This document shows positions 36,653 to 45,145 of a DNA stretch of 49,730 bases, in pieces (the first letter of the stretch is position 1; each line of letters starts with the position of its first letter). The DNA comes from Bacteroidaceae bacterium (GTDB taxonomy: Bacteria; Bacteroidota; Bacteroidia; Bacteroidales; Bacteroidaceae): positions 1-49,730 of the forward strand of contig JAFZIA010000017.1 in the NCBI GenBank assembly GCA_017554605.1, written 5' to 3'. A program made the translations under genes and the position numbers. The notes beneath the pieces are model-generated. The model was given only the letters and a program-made list of their open reading frames with translations, was not told the DNA's origin and did no database searches.

Positions 36653-37357
36653 ATGGAGAAAAGGGAAATATCGCACCCGCTGTTAGGGAAGATAATCGTA
36701 ACCTATAATGAACGTGCACGCAAGATAATAATGCGTGCACGTTTCGATGCTATATATGTCACCCTGCCGCCATATACACCCGACAAGGAGCTGGAGAGAA
36801 TTCTTGCAAAGTATGGCGAAAGGCTCAAGCTCGACCAGGAGAAAATCCCATATGAGAGGATAGACAGGAATTACAGAATAGAGACAGAGCATTTCGCACT
36901 GCACCTCGAAGAGACAAAAGCACCGGGAATAACGATAAACGGCAAGAACGGAGCATACACCCTCCTGTATGGCCCTGGGACCGACTTTTGCAGCAAGGAG
37001 ACACAGCAGACACTACGCCGGGGAATAACAGCCGCCGTGCAGCACCGTGCAAAGGAGATACTGCCTCCGCGCCTGCTGCAGCTATCCGGGCAGCACAACC
37101 TGCACTGCAAGAAGATAACGGTGCGCAACACCAGCACTCATTGGGGCAGTTGCAGCAGCAGCGGCACAATAAGCCTGAGCATAAAACTGGCACTGCTGCC
37201 ACAGCATCTGATAGACTATGTCATTCTGCACGAACTGTGCCACACTGTGGAGATGAACCACAGCCCGCGCTTCTGGGCGCTGCTCGACAGGCTCTGCGGC
37301 ACCGGCTCAAAGAGACTGCGCGCCGAGCTTAAGGAACAGAAGATAACCGTAATATAG
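36653..37357 (+). CDS. YgjP-type (SprT-like) zinc metallopeptidase-fold protein
   Basis: A 234-aa protein of the YgjP/DUF45 group. The zinc motif is HELCHTVEMNHSPRFW (HExxH-x5-H) near residue 200, preceded by HWGSCSSSGTISLSIKLAL, a family hallmark. Start ISHPLLGKIIVTYNERARKI fits the N-domain. The physiological role of these proteins is unclear; a pyrophosphatase activity has been proposed for E. coli YgjP. It starts 2 bp after argB and is the last gene of the topA operon. It converges on folB with only 11 bp between, and there is no good terminator there. Confidence 0.9.
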   Translation: MEKREISHPLLGKIIVTYNERARKIIMRARFDAIYVTLPPYTPDKELERILAKYGERLKLDQEKIPYERIDRNYRIETEHFALHLEETKAPGITINGKNGAYTLLYGPGTDFCSKETQQTLRRGITAAVQHRAKEILPPRLLQLSGQHNLHCKKITVRNTSTHWGSCSSSGTISLSIKLALLPQHLIDYVILHELCHTVEMNHSPRFWALLDRLCGTGSKRLRAELKEQKITVI

Positions 37358-37368
37358 GCGCTCGTGCA

Positions 37369-37737
37369 TCAACGGTGCGCCTTGAGCGTAACGGCAGCAC
37401 TCAACCTGTCGCCACCCATCGGAGGCGTATCCTTGGTAATCTTCACCTCCACACGCGACACAGCGGCAAACTCATCGAATATGCAGCGTATTATCCTGTG
37501 CGCCACATTCTCCAGCAATTTCGAAGGAGAGGACATCTCGCGCACAATCAGGCCATACACATCGGCATAACTTACCGTACCCCCTATCTCATCGGTTACG
37601 GCACAACTATGGTCGCTCACTGCAAGCTCGGCATCTACAGTGAACCAGGCGCCAATCTCCTGCTCCTGCGGCATCACCCCGTGGTGCGCATACAGGTGCA
37701 CATTGCTCAGCGATATTGTATATTCAGTTATTGTCAT
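37369..37737 (-). CDS. folB: Dihydroneopterin aldolase
   Basis: A 122-aa enzyme of folate synthesis cleaving 7,8-dihydroneopterin. The ATG at 37737 (MTITEYTISLSNVHLYAHHGVMPQEQEIG) gives the standard length; the longer frame has an unrelated start. Seen: YAHHGVMPQEQEIGAWFTVD at the N-terminus, DYADVY-like SYADVYGLI, LLENVAHRI, and VEVKITKDTPPMGG at the end. It is separated from nrdJ by about 170 bp with a hairpin, so it may have its own transcript. Confidence 0.95.
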   Translation of the reverse strand: MTITEYTISLSNVHLYAHHGVMPQEQEIGAWFTVDAELAVSDHSCAVTDEIGGTVSYADVYGLIVREMSSPSKLLENVAHRIIRCIFDEFAAVSRVEVKITKDTPPMGGDRLSAAVTLKAHR

Positions 37738-37757
37738 ACTGTTTTTGTTGAAAGTCA

Positions 37758-37796
37758 AGAGAGGGTGTCCCAAAAACAATAATGGGCACCCTCTCT
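37758..37796 (-). terminator. Hairpin between nrdJ and folB
   Basis: A 13-bp stem (AGAGAGGGTG-CCC with one bulged T) around loop AAAAACAATAAT. The T tail is weak on either strand, so termination after nrdJ is probable rather than sure. The sequence resembles the 2031-2069 terminator (AGAGAGGG) and shares a 14-mer with 42801-42815 in inverse orientation. The stretch 37797-37906 beyond holds a further GGCCG/CGGCC inverted repeat and no gene. Confidence 0.6.
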
Positions 37797-37906
37797 TTGT
37801 GCAGGGGGCCGACCAAGAAGGCTCTTCCCGGCCAACCCCTCTCCGTTTAAGGAAATATATATAGTGTTAAGATAGGGACCAGTGAATCACACAATCTCCG
37901 CAGCCT

Positions 37907-40432
37907 TTATCCGCACTTTGAATATCCGCAGTTGGGACAATGCAGACAACCCTCCTCAAAAATGAGCGGTGTCTGGCAAGTGGGGCACTTCTCGGCCGAC
38001 TTTACGCCATCTTTGATATACTTCTTCAATGCGCGCTCCACACCGTTCTTCCAGGTGTTGATATTGTCCGAGCCAAGCTGCAGCGAAGAAATGAGCTTTA
38101 TTACAAGTTCAATGGGCATCTTGTATCGGAGAACACCCGAAATGAGCTTTGCATAGTTCCAGAACTCAGGATTGAAACGCTCCGACAATCCCTCGATGGT
38201 TGTCTTGTAGCCAATCTTGTTCTCGAACTGGAAGTCGTAACGCTTGGTGCCGTCCTCGTTCACTCTCTTAATGATAATACCCTTTGTAACATTTTTGGGG
38301 AGAGGTATTCCGTCCTCATCGTCCTGCTGTCCGGTAAATATCTCGTAGGGCTCACCGTCCAACAATCCAATGAATGCCACCCACTTCTCCTTTTTATTCT
38401 GGAAACGTACCACATCGGCCTCAAGCACTGTGGGGCGTGTCTCGTTTATCACAGGCTTGTGCTCCTCGCTCTTTTCCTTTTTGCTGTCGGCAGATACAAG
38501 CACTCCCGCACGCGAGCCGTCACGGTAAACGGTGCAACCCTTGCAACCGCACTTCCAGGCTGTCACGTAAAGCTCGTTGACAAGCTTCTCGTCGACATTG
38601 TTGGGAAGGTTTATGGTAACGCTTATCGAGTGGTCGACCCACTTCTGTATCCTGCCCTGCATCTCCACCTTCGACACCCAATCGATGTCGTTCGATGTAG
38701 CCTTCGCGTATGGCGAGCGTGCCACAATAGCGTCAATCTCGGGCTGGGTATACTGCTTGTCCGTGTCTATTCCGTTCTTTTTCATCCACTCCACGAACTT
38801 GTGGTGGTAGACGATGTACTCCTCGAACGAATCGCCGTTCTCATCGGTAAAGTCCACGCGCACCTCGGCATCGTTGGGGTTCACCTTGCGGCGGCGCTTG
38901 TACACAGGCATAAACACAGGCTCAATGCCCGATGTTGTCTGTGTCATTATGCTCACTGTACCTGTGGGAGCAATTGTAAGGCAGGCTATGTTACGGCGGC
39001 CATACTTGACCATATCCTCGTAGAGTGCGGGGTCGGCCTCGCGCAAACGGTTGATGAAGGGGTTGTTCTCCTCGCGCTTGTAGTCGAATACCTCGAATGC
39101 GCCACGCTCCTTTGCAAGGTTCACCGACGAACGGTAGGCCGAGAGGGCAATATTCTTGTGTACCTCAACCGAGAAGTCTATCGCCTCGGGGCTGCCGTAG
39201 CGCAAGCCCATTGCTGCGAGCATATCTCCCTCGGCAGTTATACCCACTCCCGTACGGCGGCCCATTGCGCTCTTGCGTTCTATCTTTTCCCACAAGTGCA
39301 TCTCGGCCTCCTTCACTTCGGGCAGCTCGGGGTCACTTGCAACCTTCTCCTTTATTGCTGCAATCTTCTCTATCTCAAGGTCGATTATATCGTCCATTAT
39401 ACGCTGTGCCTTCTGCACGTGGTCACGCAGGAGTTCAAAGTCGAACTCAGCCTCGGGTGTAAAGGGATTCTTCACATACGAATAGAGGTTGAGTGCAATC
39501 AGGCGGCAAGAGTCGTAGGGACAGAGGGGTATCTCTCCACAGGGGTTGGTCGATACGGTCTTGAATCCGAGGTCGGCATAACAGTCGGGAATGGACTCAC
39601 GCTGGATTGTATCCCAGAAGAGCACACCCGGCTCGGCCGATTTCCAGGCATTATGTATAATTTTCTTCCACAGTGCCGACGCATCAATATGCTTTGACAC
39701 AATAGGTTCTGCAGAGTCGACCGGGAATTTCTGTTCGTACATATTGCCCGACAGTACAGCCTGCATAAACTCGTCGTCAATCTTCACCGACACATTGGCT
39801 CCGGTCACCTTGCCCTCGGTCATCTTTGCGTCGATGAAAGACTCCGAATCGGGGTGCTTTACCGACACGCTGAGCATCAGCGCTCCACGGCGTCCGTCCT
39901 GTGCAACCTCGCGGGTAGAATTCGAGTAACGCTCCATAAACGGCACAAGTCCGGTAGATGTAAGCGCCGAGTTCTTTACAGGCGAGCCCTTGGGACGAAT
40001 GTGCGAGAGGTCGTGTCCCACTCCTCCGCGACGCTTCATCAACTGCACCTGCTCCTCGTCTATCCTTATGATACCTCCGTACGAATCGGCCTTTCCGTCT
40101 ATTCCTATCACAAAGCAGTTCGACAACGACGCTATCTGGAAGTCGTTACCGATACCTGTCATAGGGCTACCCTGGGGTACAATGTACTTGAAGTGGTCGA
40201 GCAGCGCGAATACCTCCTCGGCCGACATAGGATTACTGTACTTGGCTTCTATACGGGCAATTTCATTTGCTATACGATGGTGCATATCCTTGGGGCTCTG
40301 CTCGTAGATGGCCCCATAAGAGTCCTTTACAGCATACTTGTTTACCCAAACTCTCGCTGCAAGCTCATCACCGTTGAAATACTCAAGAGCTGCCGAGAAA
40401 GCCTCATCGTAGGTGAATGTTTTCTTTTCCAC
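37907..40432 (-). CDS. nrdJ: Adenosylcobalamin-dependent (class II) ribonucleotide reductase
   Basis: An 841-aa vitamin B12-dependent enzyme reducing ribonucleotides to deoxyribonucleotides with no oxygen requirement. Marks: QGSPMTGIGNDFQIASLSNCFVIG, NPCGEIPLCPYDSC (the N-x-C-x-E active site), LTIAPTGTVSIMTQTTSGIEPVF, and a C-terminal zinc ribbon with the CPTC/CPNC pairs and final CGYSKCG cysteines that re-reduce the active site. Its promoter at 40504-40535 is a full consensus with repeats upstream. I saw no B12 riboswitch in the leader. It lies between folB and dnaA. Confidence 0.96.
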   Translation of the reverse strand: MEKKTFTYDEAFSAALEYFNGDELAARVWVNKYAVKDSYGAIYEQSPKDMHHRIANEIARIEAKYSNPMSAEEVFALLDHFKYIVPQGSPMTGIGNDFQIASLSNCFVIGIDGKADSYGGIIRIDEEQVQLMKRRGGVGHDLSHIRPKGSPVKNSALTSTGLVPFMERYSNSTREVAQDGRRGALMLSVSVKHPDSESFIDAKMTEGKVTGANVSVKIDDEFMQAVLSGNMYEQKFPVDSAEPIVSKHIDASALWKKIIHNAWKSAEPGVLFWDTIQRESIPDCYADLGFKTVSTNPCGEIPLCPYDSCRLIALNLYSYVKNPFTPEAEFDFELLRDHVQKAQRIMDDIIDLEIEKIAAIKEKVASDPELPEVKEAEMHLWEKIERKSAMGRRTGVGITAEGDMLAAMGLRYGSPEAIDFSVEVHKNIALSAYRSSVNLAKERGAFEVFDYKREENNPFINRLREADPALYEDMVKYGRRNIACLTIAPTGTVSIMTQTTSGIEPVFMPVYKRRRKVNPNDAEVRVDFTDENGDSFEEYIVYHHKFVEWMKKNGIDTDKQYTQPEIDAIVARSPYAKATSNDIDWVSKVEMQGRIQKWVDHSISVTINLPNNVDEKLVNELYVTAWKCGCKGCTVYRDGSRAGVLVSADSKKEKSEEHKPVINETRPTVLEADVVRFQNKKEKWVAFIGLLDGEPYEIFTGQQDDEDGIPLPKNVTKGIIIKRVNEDGTKRYDFQFENKIGYKTTIEGLSERFNPEFWNYAKLISGVLRYKMPIELVIKLISSLQLGSDNINTWKNGVERALKKYIKDGVKSAEKCPTCQTPLIFEEGCLHCPNCGYSKCG

Positions 40433-40503
40433 TTTCTGACTATATATTTATTAGTTAGTTTTTCCTACAAATACACTTGGAGAATGCCCCCAAAAACGGA
40501 ACA

Positions 40504-40535
40504 CAAAATTACAAAATACATTTTTATTTTCCAAA
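40504..40535 (-). promoter_or_regulatory. Consensus promoter for nrdJ
   Basis: Read on the minus strand: TTTG (40532-40535), 20-bp spacer, TAATTTTG (40504-40511), matching both Bacteroidota boxes, with about 70 nt of leader to the ATG at 40432. Copies of TTTTCCAAACAAAA overlap the -33 (40527-40540) and lie upstream. Confidence 0.75.
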
Positions 40536-40643
40536 CAAAAGAACTACAACTTGAAGCATCGAGACAAAGTTTTCCAAACAAAAAATTATTGTATTGATTA
40601 TCAGTCTTTTGATTTTTCAAAACTGTAAAAAAGTTTTCCAAAA
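40527..40643. repeat. Direct repeats at the nrdJ promoter
   Basis: TTTTCCAAACAAAA occurs exactly at 40527-40540 and again at 40570-40583, and TTTTCCAAAA at 40634-40643. The second and third copies are extended on the left as AAAGTTTTCCAAA. The first copy overlaps the -33 box. These may be operator sites for a regulator of the reductase; they do not look like NrdR boxes. Confidence 0.6.
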
Positions 40644-40672
40644 TCAAAATCAGCCCCAAACTACAGTCCACA

Positions 40673-40708
40673 AAAAAATCCACTCCACGCGCGTGGAGTG
40701 GATTTTTT
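40673..40708. terminator. Bidirectional terminator after dnaA, perfect 36-bp palindrome
   Basis: Perfectly symmetric about 40690/40691, with runs of A on the left and T on the right. It forms an 18-bp stem with no mismatch and thus a very tight hairpin, ending dnaA transcripts 14 bp after the stop codon at 40722. Confidence 0.85.
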
Positions 40709-40721
40709 ATTATAGGAATCT

Positions 40722-42092
40722 TTATGCACTCTGAAGCATTATCTCTATCTGGTTGAGCTCGTAACGGAACTGCTTGTCGGTCTCGGCAAGATTGGTGATT
40801 GTCTTGCAGGCGTGAAGAACCGTAGCGTGGTCGCGCTTGCCGATATACTGGCCAATCTTAGAAGTAGAGAGGTCGAGGTATTTCTTTGCAAGGTACATTG
40901 CCACCTGACGCACAAGAACCACCTCGCGTTTGCGTGAGCGGGTATTTATGACCGCGGGCTCAACAGCATAGAACTCGGTAACCTTCTTTATAATCTCTTC
41001 CATAGTAATGGGGTGCTTCTCGAAGTTGGAGAATCCGCCGACAATCCTGCGGGCGAGGTTAACGTCAATATCGGCACTGTTTATGGTAGAGTGCGCCATC
41101 ATCGACACCACGATACCCTCGAGGTCACGGATACTCGCATCGACATTCTCGGCAATATAAGTGATTACCTCCTCGGGGAACTTCAGGCCGTCCTTGTGTA
41201 TCTTGCTGCGGAGGATATTCTTACGCAGTTCAAGGTCGGGCTTCTCAATCTCGGCAGTGAGTCCCCATTTGAAACGGGTAATCAGACGTTCCTCCATTCC
41301 CTTGAGCTGTGCAGGTGAACGGTCCGAGGTCATAATGAGCTGCTTTCCGTTAAGGTGCAGATGGTTGAATATGTGGAAGAACGCTGTCTGCGTCTTCTGC
41401 AATCCGGCAATCTCCTGTATATCGTCTATGATAAGGACGTCGATACTCTGGTAGAAACGCATAAAGTCGTTGAAACTCCTCTGCAGGATAGAGTCGGTGT
41501 ACTGCACCTGGAACAGGTGCGCCGAGATGTAGAGCACGCGCAGTTCGGGGTGCAGCTCCTTAATCTTGCAACCGATAGCATTCACAAGGTGGGTTTTTCC
41601 CACACCCGACGCACCGTGAATGAACAAGGGGTTGAATGTACGTCCGGGCTTGTTGGCAACGCTCACCGCAACCGAGCGCGAGAGCCTGTTGCTTATACCC
41701 TCCACATAATTGTCAAAGGTATATTTGCTGATAAGCATCGAATCGAGCACCTGCTGCGCCTCCGAAGCGGCTGCATTCTCGGGCTCCACCTCCATTGTCA
41801 GTTCATTCTCCTTGTCGGTGAGCACGCTGTACATCAATCGTGTACCCTCGCCCATCACCTTGTTGAGAGTATATCCAAGAAGGCTCACCGCATTCTCCTC
41901 GAGGAACTCATACACAAAATTACTCTTTACCTGTATGGTAAGAGTGCTCTCCTCGTACTTGACAGCCTTAATGTCGGCAAACCAAGTATTGTAAATTGCC
42001 TCCGAAACATTATCTTTTATTATCGACAGACACTGCAACCATTTGGCCTGCAATTCTGCATTTGTCAAAACGTCCATATTTTTGTTCATCAT
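40722..42092 (-). CDS. dnaA: Chromosomal replication initiator DnaA
   Basis: A 456-aa AAA+ initiator. Domain I about 1-85, short linker to about 115, AAA+ domain with Walker [12 protein letters not shown] (about 158-168) and Walker [10 protein letters not shown], and domain IV with [20 protein letters not shown] and the DnaA box-reading signature [16 protein letters not shown]. Start codon: tandem ATG ATG at 42092 behind AGAGGTAGA, a decent ribosome site; the second ATG is equally possible. A strong terminator follows. Upstream lies the longest gene-free region in the window, as expected near an origin. Confidence 0.98.
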   Translation of the reverse strand: MMNKNMDVLTNAELQAKWLQCLSIIKDNVSEAIYNTWFADIKAVKYEESTLTIQVKSNFVYEFLEENAVSLLGYTLNKVMGEGTRLMYSVLTDKENELTMEVEPENAAASEAQQVLDSMLISKYTFDNYVEGISNRLSRSVAVSVANKPGRTFNPLFIHGASGVGKTHLVNAIGCKIKELHPELRVLYISAHLFQVQYTDSILQRSFNDFMRFYQSIDVLIIDDIQEIAGLQKTQTAFFHIFNHLHLNGKQLIMTSDRSPAQLKGMEERLITRFKWGLTAEIEKPDLELRKNILRSKIHKDGLKFPEEVITYIAENVDASIRDLEGIVVSMMAHSTINSADIDVNLARRIVGGFSNFEKHPITMEEIIKKVTEFYAVEPAVINTRSRKREVVLVRQVAMYLAKKYLDLSTSKIGQYIGKRDHATVLHACKTITNLAETDKQFRYELNQIEIMLQSA

Positions 42093-42350
42093 TCTACCTC
42101 TTTATATAATCACGAGCGTCCAGAATACAGCGCATAACACCCCTGCCCTGCCACGCAGAGCCTTTCAAAAGCTTCGCTTTATGTACTTGGGGAGTGCGCC
42201 GACAAAAGTGCGCCCTACAGTTTCCGACAGCTCCTCGAACCGTCTGTTCCAGAGTCCCGCCTTCATTTTACAGCCAAGAACCGGGCCAGCCGTGAAGCCG
42301 TCAACCGACTTTTCTTTTGCAAATATCCGAAAAGAAAAATGAAATTGCAA
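42093..42350. other. GC-richer unassigned block upstream of dnaA
   Basis: Between dnaA and the AT-rich tract, bases 42120-42330 are clearly less AT-rich than their flanks. They contain a 61-codon minus-strand frame (42165-42350, TTG start; or 33 codons from an internal ATG) that ends 72 bp before dnaA. There is no ribosome site. Short direct repeats (TGCGCC twice at 42186-42214, ACGGC twice) and the hairpin AAAGC-TTC-GCTTT are seen. It could be an RNA, an untranslated leader of dnaA, or a small protein. I cannot decide. Confidence 0.3.
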
Positions 42351-42600
42351 GCAAAAAAAAGGGGCCGATTTTTTGCATATTTTAAAGGACTAAATATCAG
42401 TGGGTTATAAAAACCGAAAATTCAAAGGTTGTAAAACTAATAACTTTTCGCATTATATTGTACCACAACGTGTTAACCTGTTGATAACTTTTTCTACGCT
42501 GTACCCTACAACAGAAAAAAGCGCATTTAGAGCCCCCTGTAAGCAAAGAAAACTTTTACACGCCAAAAGCAGCCCCTGTCAACAGCTTATTTAGAATAAA
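42351..42600. other. Candidate replication-origin segment
   Basis: AT-rich sequence between divergent dnaA and dgt. It holds a one-mismatch DnaA box TGTTGATAA (42479-42487, reverse of TTATCAACA), adjacent TGTTAACC, and several TAATAACTTTT and GTTATAAAA stretches of the kind found near unwinding elements. Only one near-box is visible, so the assignment rests mainly on position next to dnaA and divergent gene orientation. Confidence 0.35.
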
Positions 42601-42955
42601 TCTATATAAGAAAATGCATTTTTTTATTTCGGATTATTTTCATATACCCACAAAAAAACCGGACATACAAGAAAAAAGAGAAGAAAATGCATATTTTTTT
42701 ATCTGCCCACACTACACCCACGCTGCCTCCCACACAAGCAATGCCGTGCACCGGAAATTCGGCGGCACTTATCCAAAATCAAACGCCACAATCCACCACT
42801 TTGGGACACCCTCACAAAGATTCACTGCACTCGCTGTGAAAAATATCGAAGCAAGCTTCATATTTCTCGCTCGTTTGTACCTATCTTTGCCAAGAAGGCG
42901 GCCCGAATTGCCGCATACAAGAAAAAAACAGCACCCACTGCAAACATCATACAAT
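42601..42955. other. Leader region of dgt
   Basis: The reading frame of dgt is open upstream to 42614, but this stretch is not protein-like and the real start is 42956. It contains TTTGGGACACCCTC near 42801-42815, the inverse of a 14-mer in the 37758 hairpin, and the -7 box TATCTTTG at 42882. I see no gene in it. Confidence 0.6.
42882..42889 (+). promoter_or_regulatory. Promoter -7 element for dgt
   Basis: TATCTTTG (then C) matches TAnnTTTG exactly, 66 bp before the ATG at 42956. No -33 TTTG lies at normal spacing. Confidence 0.5.
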
Positions 42956-44440
42956 ATGGACCCACGTATAGAAAACCTCTTTGCACGCGAGCGACTGCGC
43001 GAGAGCTCGGTGACACAGCGCGAGAGAAGCGAAGCACGCGACGCACGCGACGACTTTGAGAGCGACCTCAGCCGCGCCCTCTTCAGCTCGGCAGCACGCC
43101 GCCTGCACGACAAGACACAAGTATTCCCACTCACCAGCGACGACAACATACACTCGCGCCTCACACACTCAATGGAGGTGATGAACGTAGGAGCATCGCT
43201 TGCAAAAGACGTATGCTTCAACAAGGAGTTCATAGAAAAATACGGCATTGAGGACGTATACAGGCTCTACGACCCTATGCGCGCCATTCTGCAGACGGTA
43301 GGTCTTGTACACGACATCGGCAACCCGCCGTTCGGACACTTTGGCGAGCAGACTATATGCGAATATTTCAAGAGATACTTCAAGGAGCACCCCGACGTGC
43401 TCGGCGGATACAGCGACTGGAGCAGCGACTTCACAAAATTCGACGGCAACGCACAGGGCTTCAGGGTAATAACCAAGCTGCAGTTCATCGACGACCTCTT
43501 CGGGCTGAACCTCACACGTTCCTGCCTCGCATCGTACCTCAAATACCCCAACTGCGGAAGCAGCGACAAGAGCGCCGCCGCCCCCATCGAGCACCACAAG
43601 CACGGAGTATTCTGCGCCGACAAGGAGAACCTCGACAGGGTAATGCAAGGCGCACCGCGCAGCGGCGAGGCATCGTACAAGCGCCACCCCTTTGTATTCC
43701 TGGTAGAAGCAGCCGACTCCATCTGCTACCTGTCGATGGACCTCGAGGACGCCTACAACAAAGGGTGGTTCACCCTCACGCACCTCTACAACGAGTGGAA
43801 AGCATTCAGCAACAACTGCGACGCACAGGCACAGGCACTCTTCGCATCGCTGCACGAGGCAAGCAGCGCCACAGGCTCGTCGGGACGCAAGGGCTTCATA
43901 CGCTTCAGGATAGACATCATACGCTACCTTGTAGCAAAGGCCGTAGAGAAATACCTTGCCAACTTTGAGCAGATACTCTCGGGCGAGTACAACAACGAGC
44001 TTATCCAGGACGACGGGAACCGCGTAGCCGAGTTCCTCAAGACCTTCTGCATACACAACATATACAGCCGCAAGGAGATACAGTCGGTGGAGCTCACCGG
44101 CTGGTCGGTAATAAACGGACTGCTCGACATATACACCAGACTCCTCCTGGGCGACAAGGTATATATGCGCCACGGCGAAGCGATGATCTCACTCTCGGTG
44201 CTCCGCGCCAACAAGATGGACTTTATGCTGCACGACGGCATCATAGAGTGGGACCCCGTGCGCAAGAAATACACGAGAGAAGGCACGGCCATAGACGACA
44301 TCGACACGCTGTGCGACAATTTCCCCATCGAGCGCCTGCCCAACTACTACCGCCTGCGCATAATAGTGGACTTCATATCCAGTATGACCGACAAATTCGC
44401 CGTAAAACATTACCAGAAGCTAAGTGGACAGCGTATTTAA
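42956..44440 (+). CDS. dgt: Deoxyguanosinetriphosphate triphosphohydrolase (dGTPase)
   Basis: A 494-aa HD-domain enzyme that hydrolyses dGTP to deoxyguanosine and triphosphate. ATG 42956 opens with MDPRIENLFARERLRES; the upstream extension of the frame has no family likeness. Metal motifs: H in SRLTHSMEV, then HDIGNPPFGHFGE (HD pair), and FLVEAADSICYLSMDLED. Length is right for the class. The NTase gene begins inside its last 17 bp. Together with nrdJ across the dnaA region, it suggests local control of dNTP pools. Confidence 0.95.
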   Translation: MDPRIENLFARERLRESSVTQRERSEARDARDDFESDLSRALFSSAARRLHDKTQVFPLTSDDNIHSRLTHSMEVMNVGASLAKDVCFNKEFIEKYGIEDVYRLYDPMRAILQTVGLVHDIGNPPFGHFGEQTICEYFKRYFKEHPDVLGGYSDWSSDFTKFDGNAQGFRVITKLQFIDDLFGLNLTRSCLASYLKYPNCGSSDKSAAAPIEHHKHGVFCADKENLDRVMQGAPRSGEASYKRHPFVFLVEAADSICYLSMDLEDAYNKGWFTLTHLYNEWKAFSNNCDAQAQALFASLHEASSATGSSGRKGFIRFRIDIIRYLVAKAVEKYLANFEQILSGEYNNELIQDDGNRVAEFLKTFCIHNIYSRKEIQSVELTGWSVINGLLDIYTRLLLGDKVYMRHGEAMISLSVLRANKMDFMLHDGIIEWDPVRKKYTREGTAIDDIDTLCDNFPIERLPNYYRLRIIVDFISSMTDKFAVKHYQKLSGQRI

Positions 44441-45140
44441 GAATTTCGACAAGGATATAAAGAGCGTGCACAGCGCCGACTTTGCACGCCACCTGCGCGA
44501 GGAGATACTGGACAGCATCTCCCGCCCCATTCTCGACAGCATCACCCGCCTGACAAACGTGTATGTGTTCAGCGGAATCATCAGGGACTATTTCCTTGGG
44601 CGCAAGAACCGGCACCGCGACATTGACCTTGTACTCGAAAAGGAGATAGACTGGCGGGACATCTACCGCCGCCACCGCAAGGACATCGACGCAAGGATAA
44701 ACTCCTACGGAGGAATAAAGGCACAGACAGGCACGCTCACCGCCGATGTATGGACAATGCAGCGCACGTGGGGCATCAGACACAAGGGAGTACACAACAC
44801 CCCGCACAACCTCATACGTACGGCATTCTTCAACTTCTCGGCAGTGGCATACTGCATCAACCGCGAGCGCTTCTACATACACAAGAGCTTCGCCGGGTTC
44901 ATAAACAACCGGGAGATAGACATATTATACAAGGAGAACCCCAATGTCCCCCTTTGCATAGTAAACACAATGTACTACTCCCAACTGCTGCAGATGCCAA
45001 TATCCCCCGCGCTGAAGGAGTGGATAGTGCAGCGCTACAGTATTTTCGACAATTACGAAGCGCCCCAACTGTCACATTGGGGCGCTGTACGGTACAGCCA
45101 CAAGGAAATCCATCGCTTTGTGTCGCTGTGCGGATTATAG
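44424..45140 (+). CDS. Stand-alone nucleotidyltransferase (polyA polymerase/CCA-enzyme head) protein
   Basis: A 238-aa protein starting with GTG inside dgt; no later in-frame ATG would keep the domain. Residues about 45-65 (VYVFSGIIRDYFLGRKNRHRDIDLV, seen in parts) match the CCA-adding/polyA polymerase head: the GG-x-x-RD loop appears as SGIIRD and the catalytic acids as RDIDLV. The RNA-binding neck and tail of CCA enzymes are absent. The C-terminal half (NTPHNLIRTAFFNFSAVAYC..., SHWGAVRYSHKEIHRFV) is not recognised. An active NTP transferase with unknown target, or an antitoxin- or toxin-like NTase, are the main options. It converges on the dpp11 gene with a 5-bp gap. Confidence 0.7.
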   Translation: MDSVFKNFDKDIKSVHSADFARHLREEILDSISRPILDSITRLTNVYVFSGIIRDYFLGRKNRHRDIDLVLEKEIDWRDIYRRHRKDIDARINSYGGIKAQTGTLTADVWTMQRTWGIRHKGVHNTPHNLIRTAFFNFSAVAYCINRERFYIHKSFAGFINNREIDILYKENPNVPLCIVNTMYYSQLLQMPISPALKEWIVQRYSIFDNYEAPQLSHWGAVRYSHKEIHRFVSLCGL

Positions 45141-45145
45141 ACCTG

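Noticed and set aside
37358..37382. GGCGC/GCGCC hairpin between YgjP-like gene and folB
   Set aside because: The stem is only 5 bp with a large loop, there is no T run, and it overlaps the folB stop; not a credible terminator.
40433..40503. Cobalamin riboswitch in the nrdJ leader
   Set aside because: The leader is about 70 nt and AT-rich, too short and without the conserved B12-box pattern.
42614..42955. N-terminal extension of dgt by 114 codons
   Set aside because: Its composition is not protein-like, a -7 promoter box lies at 42882, and the family start MDPRIENLF is at 42956.
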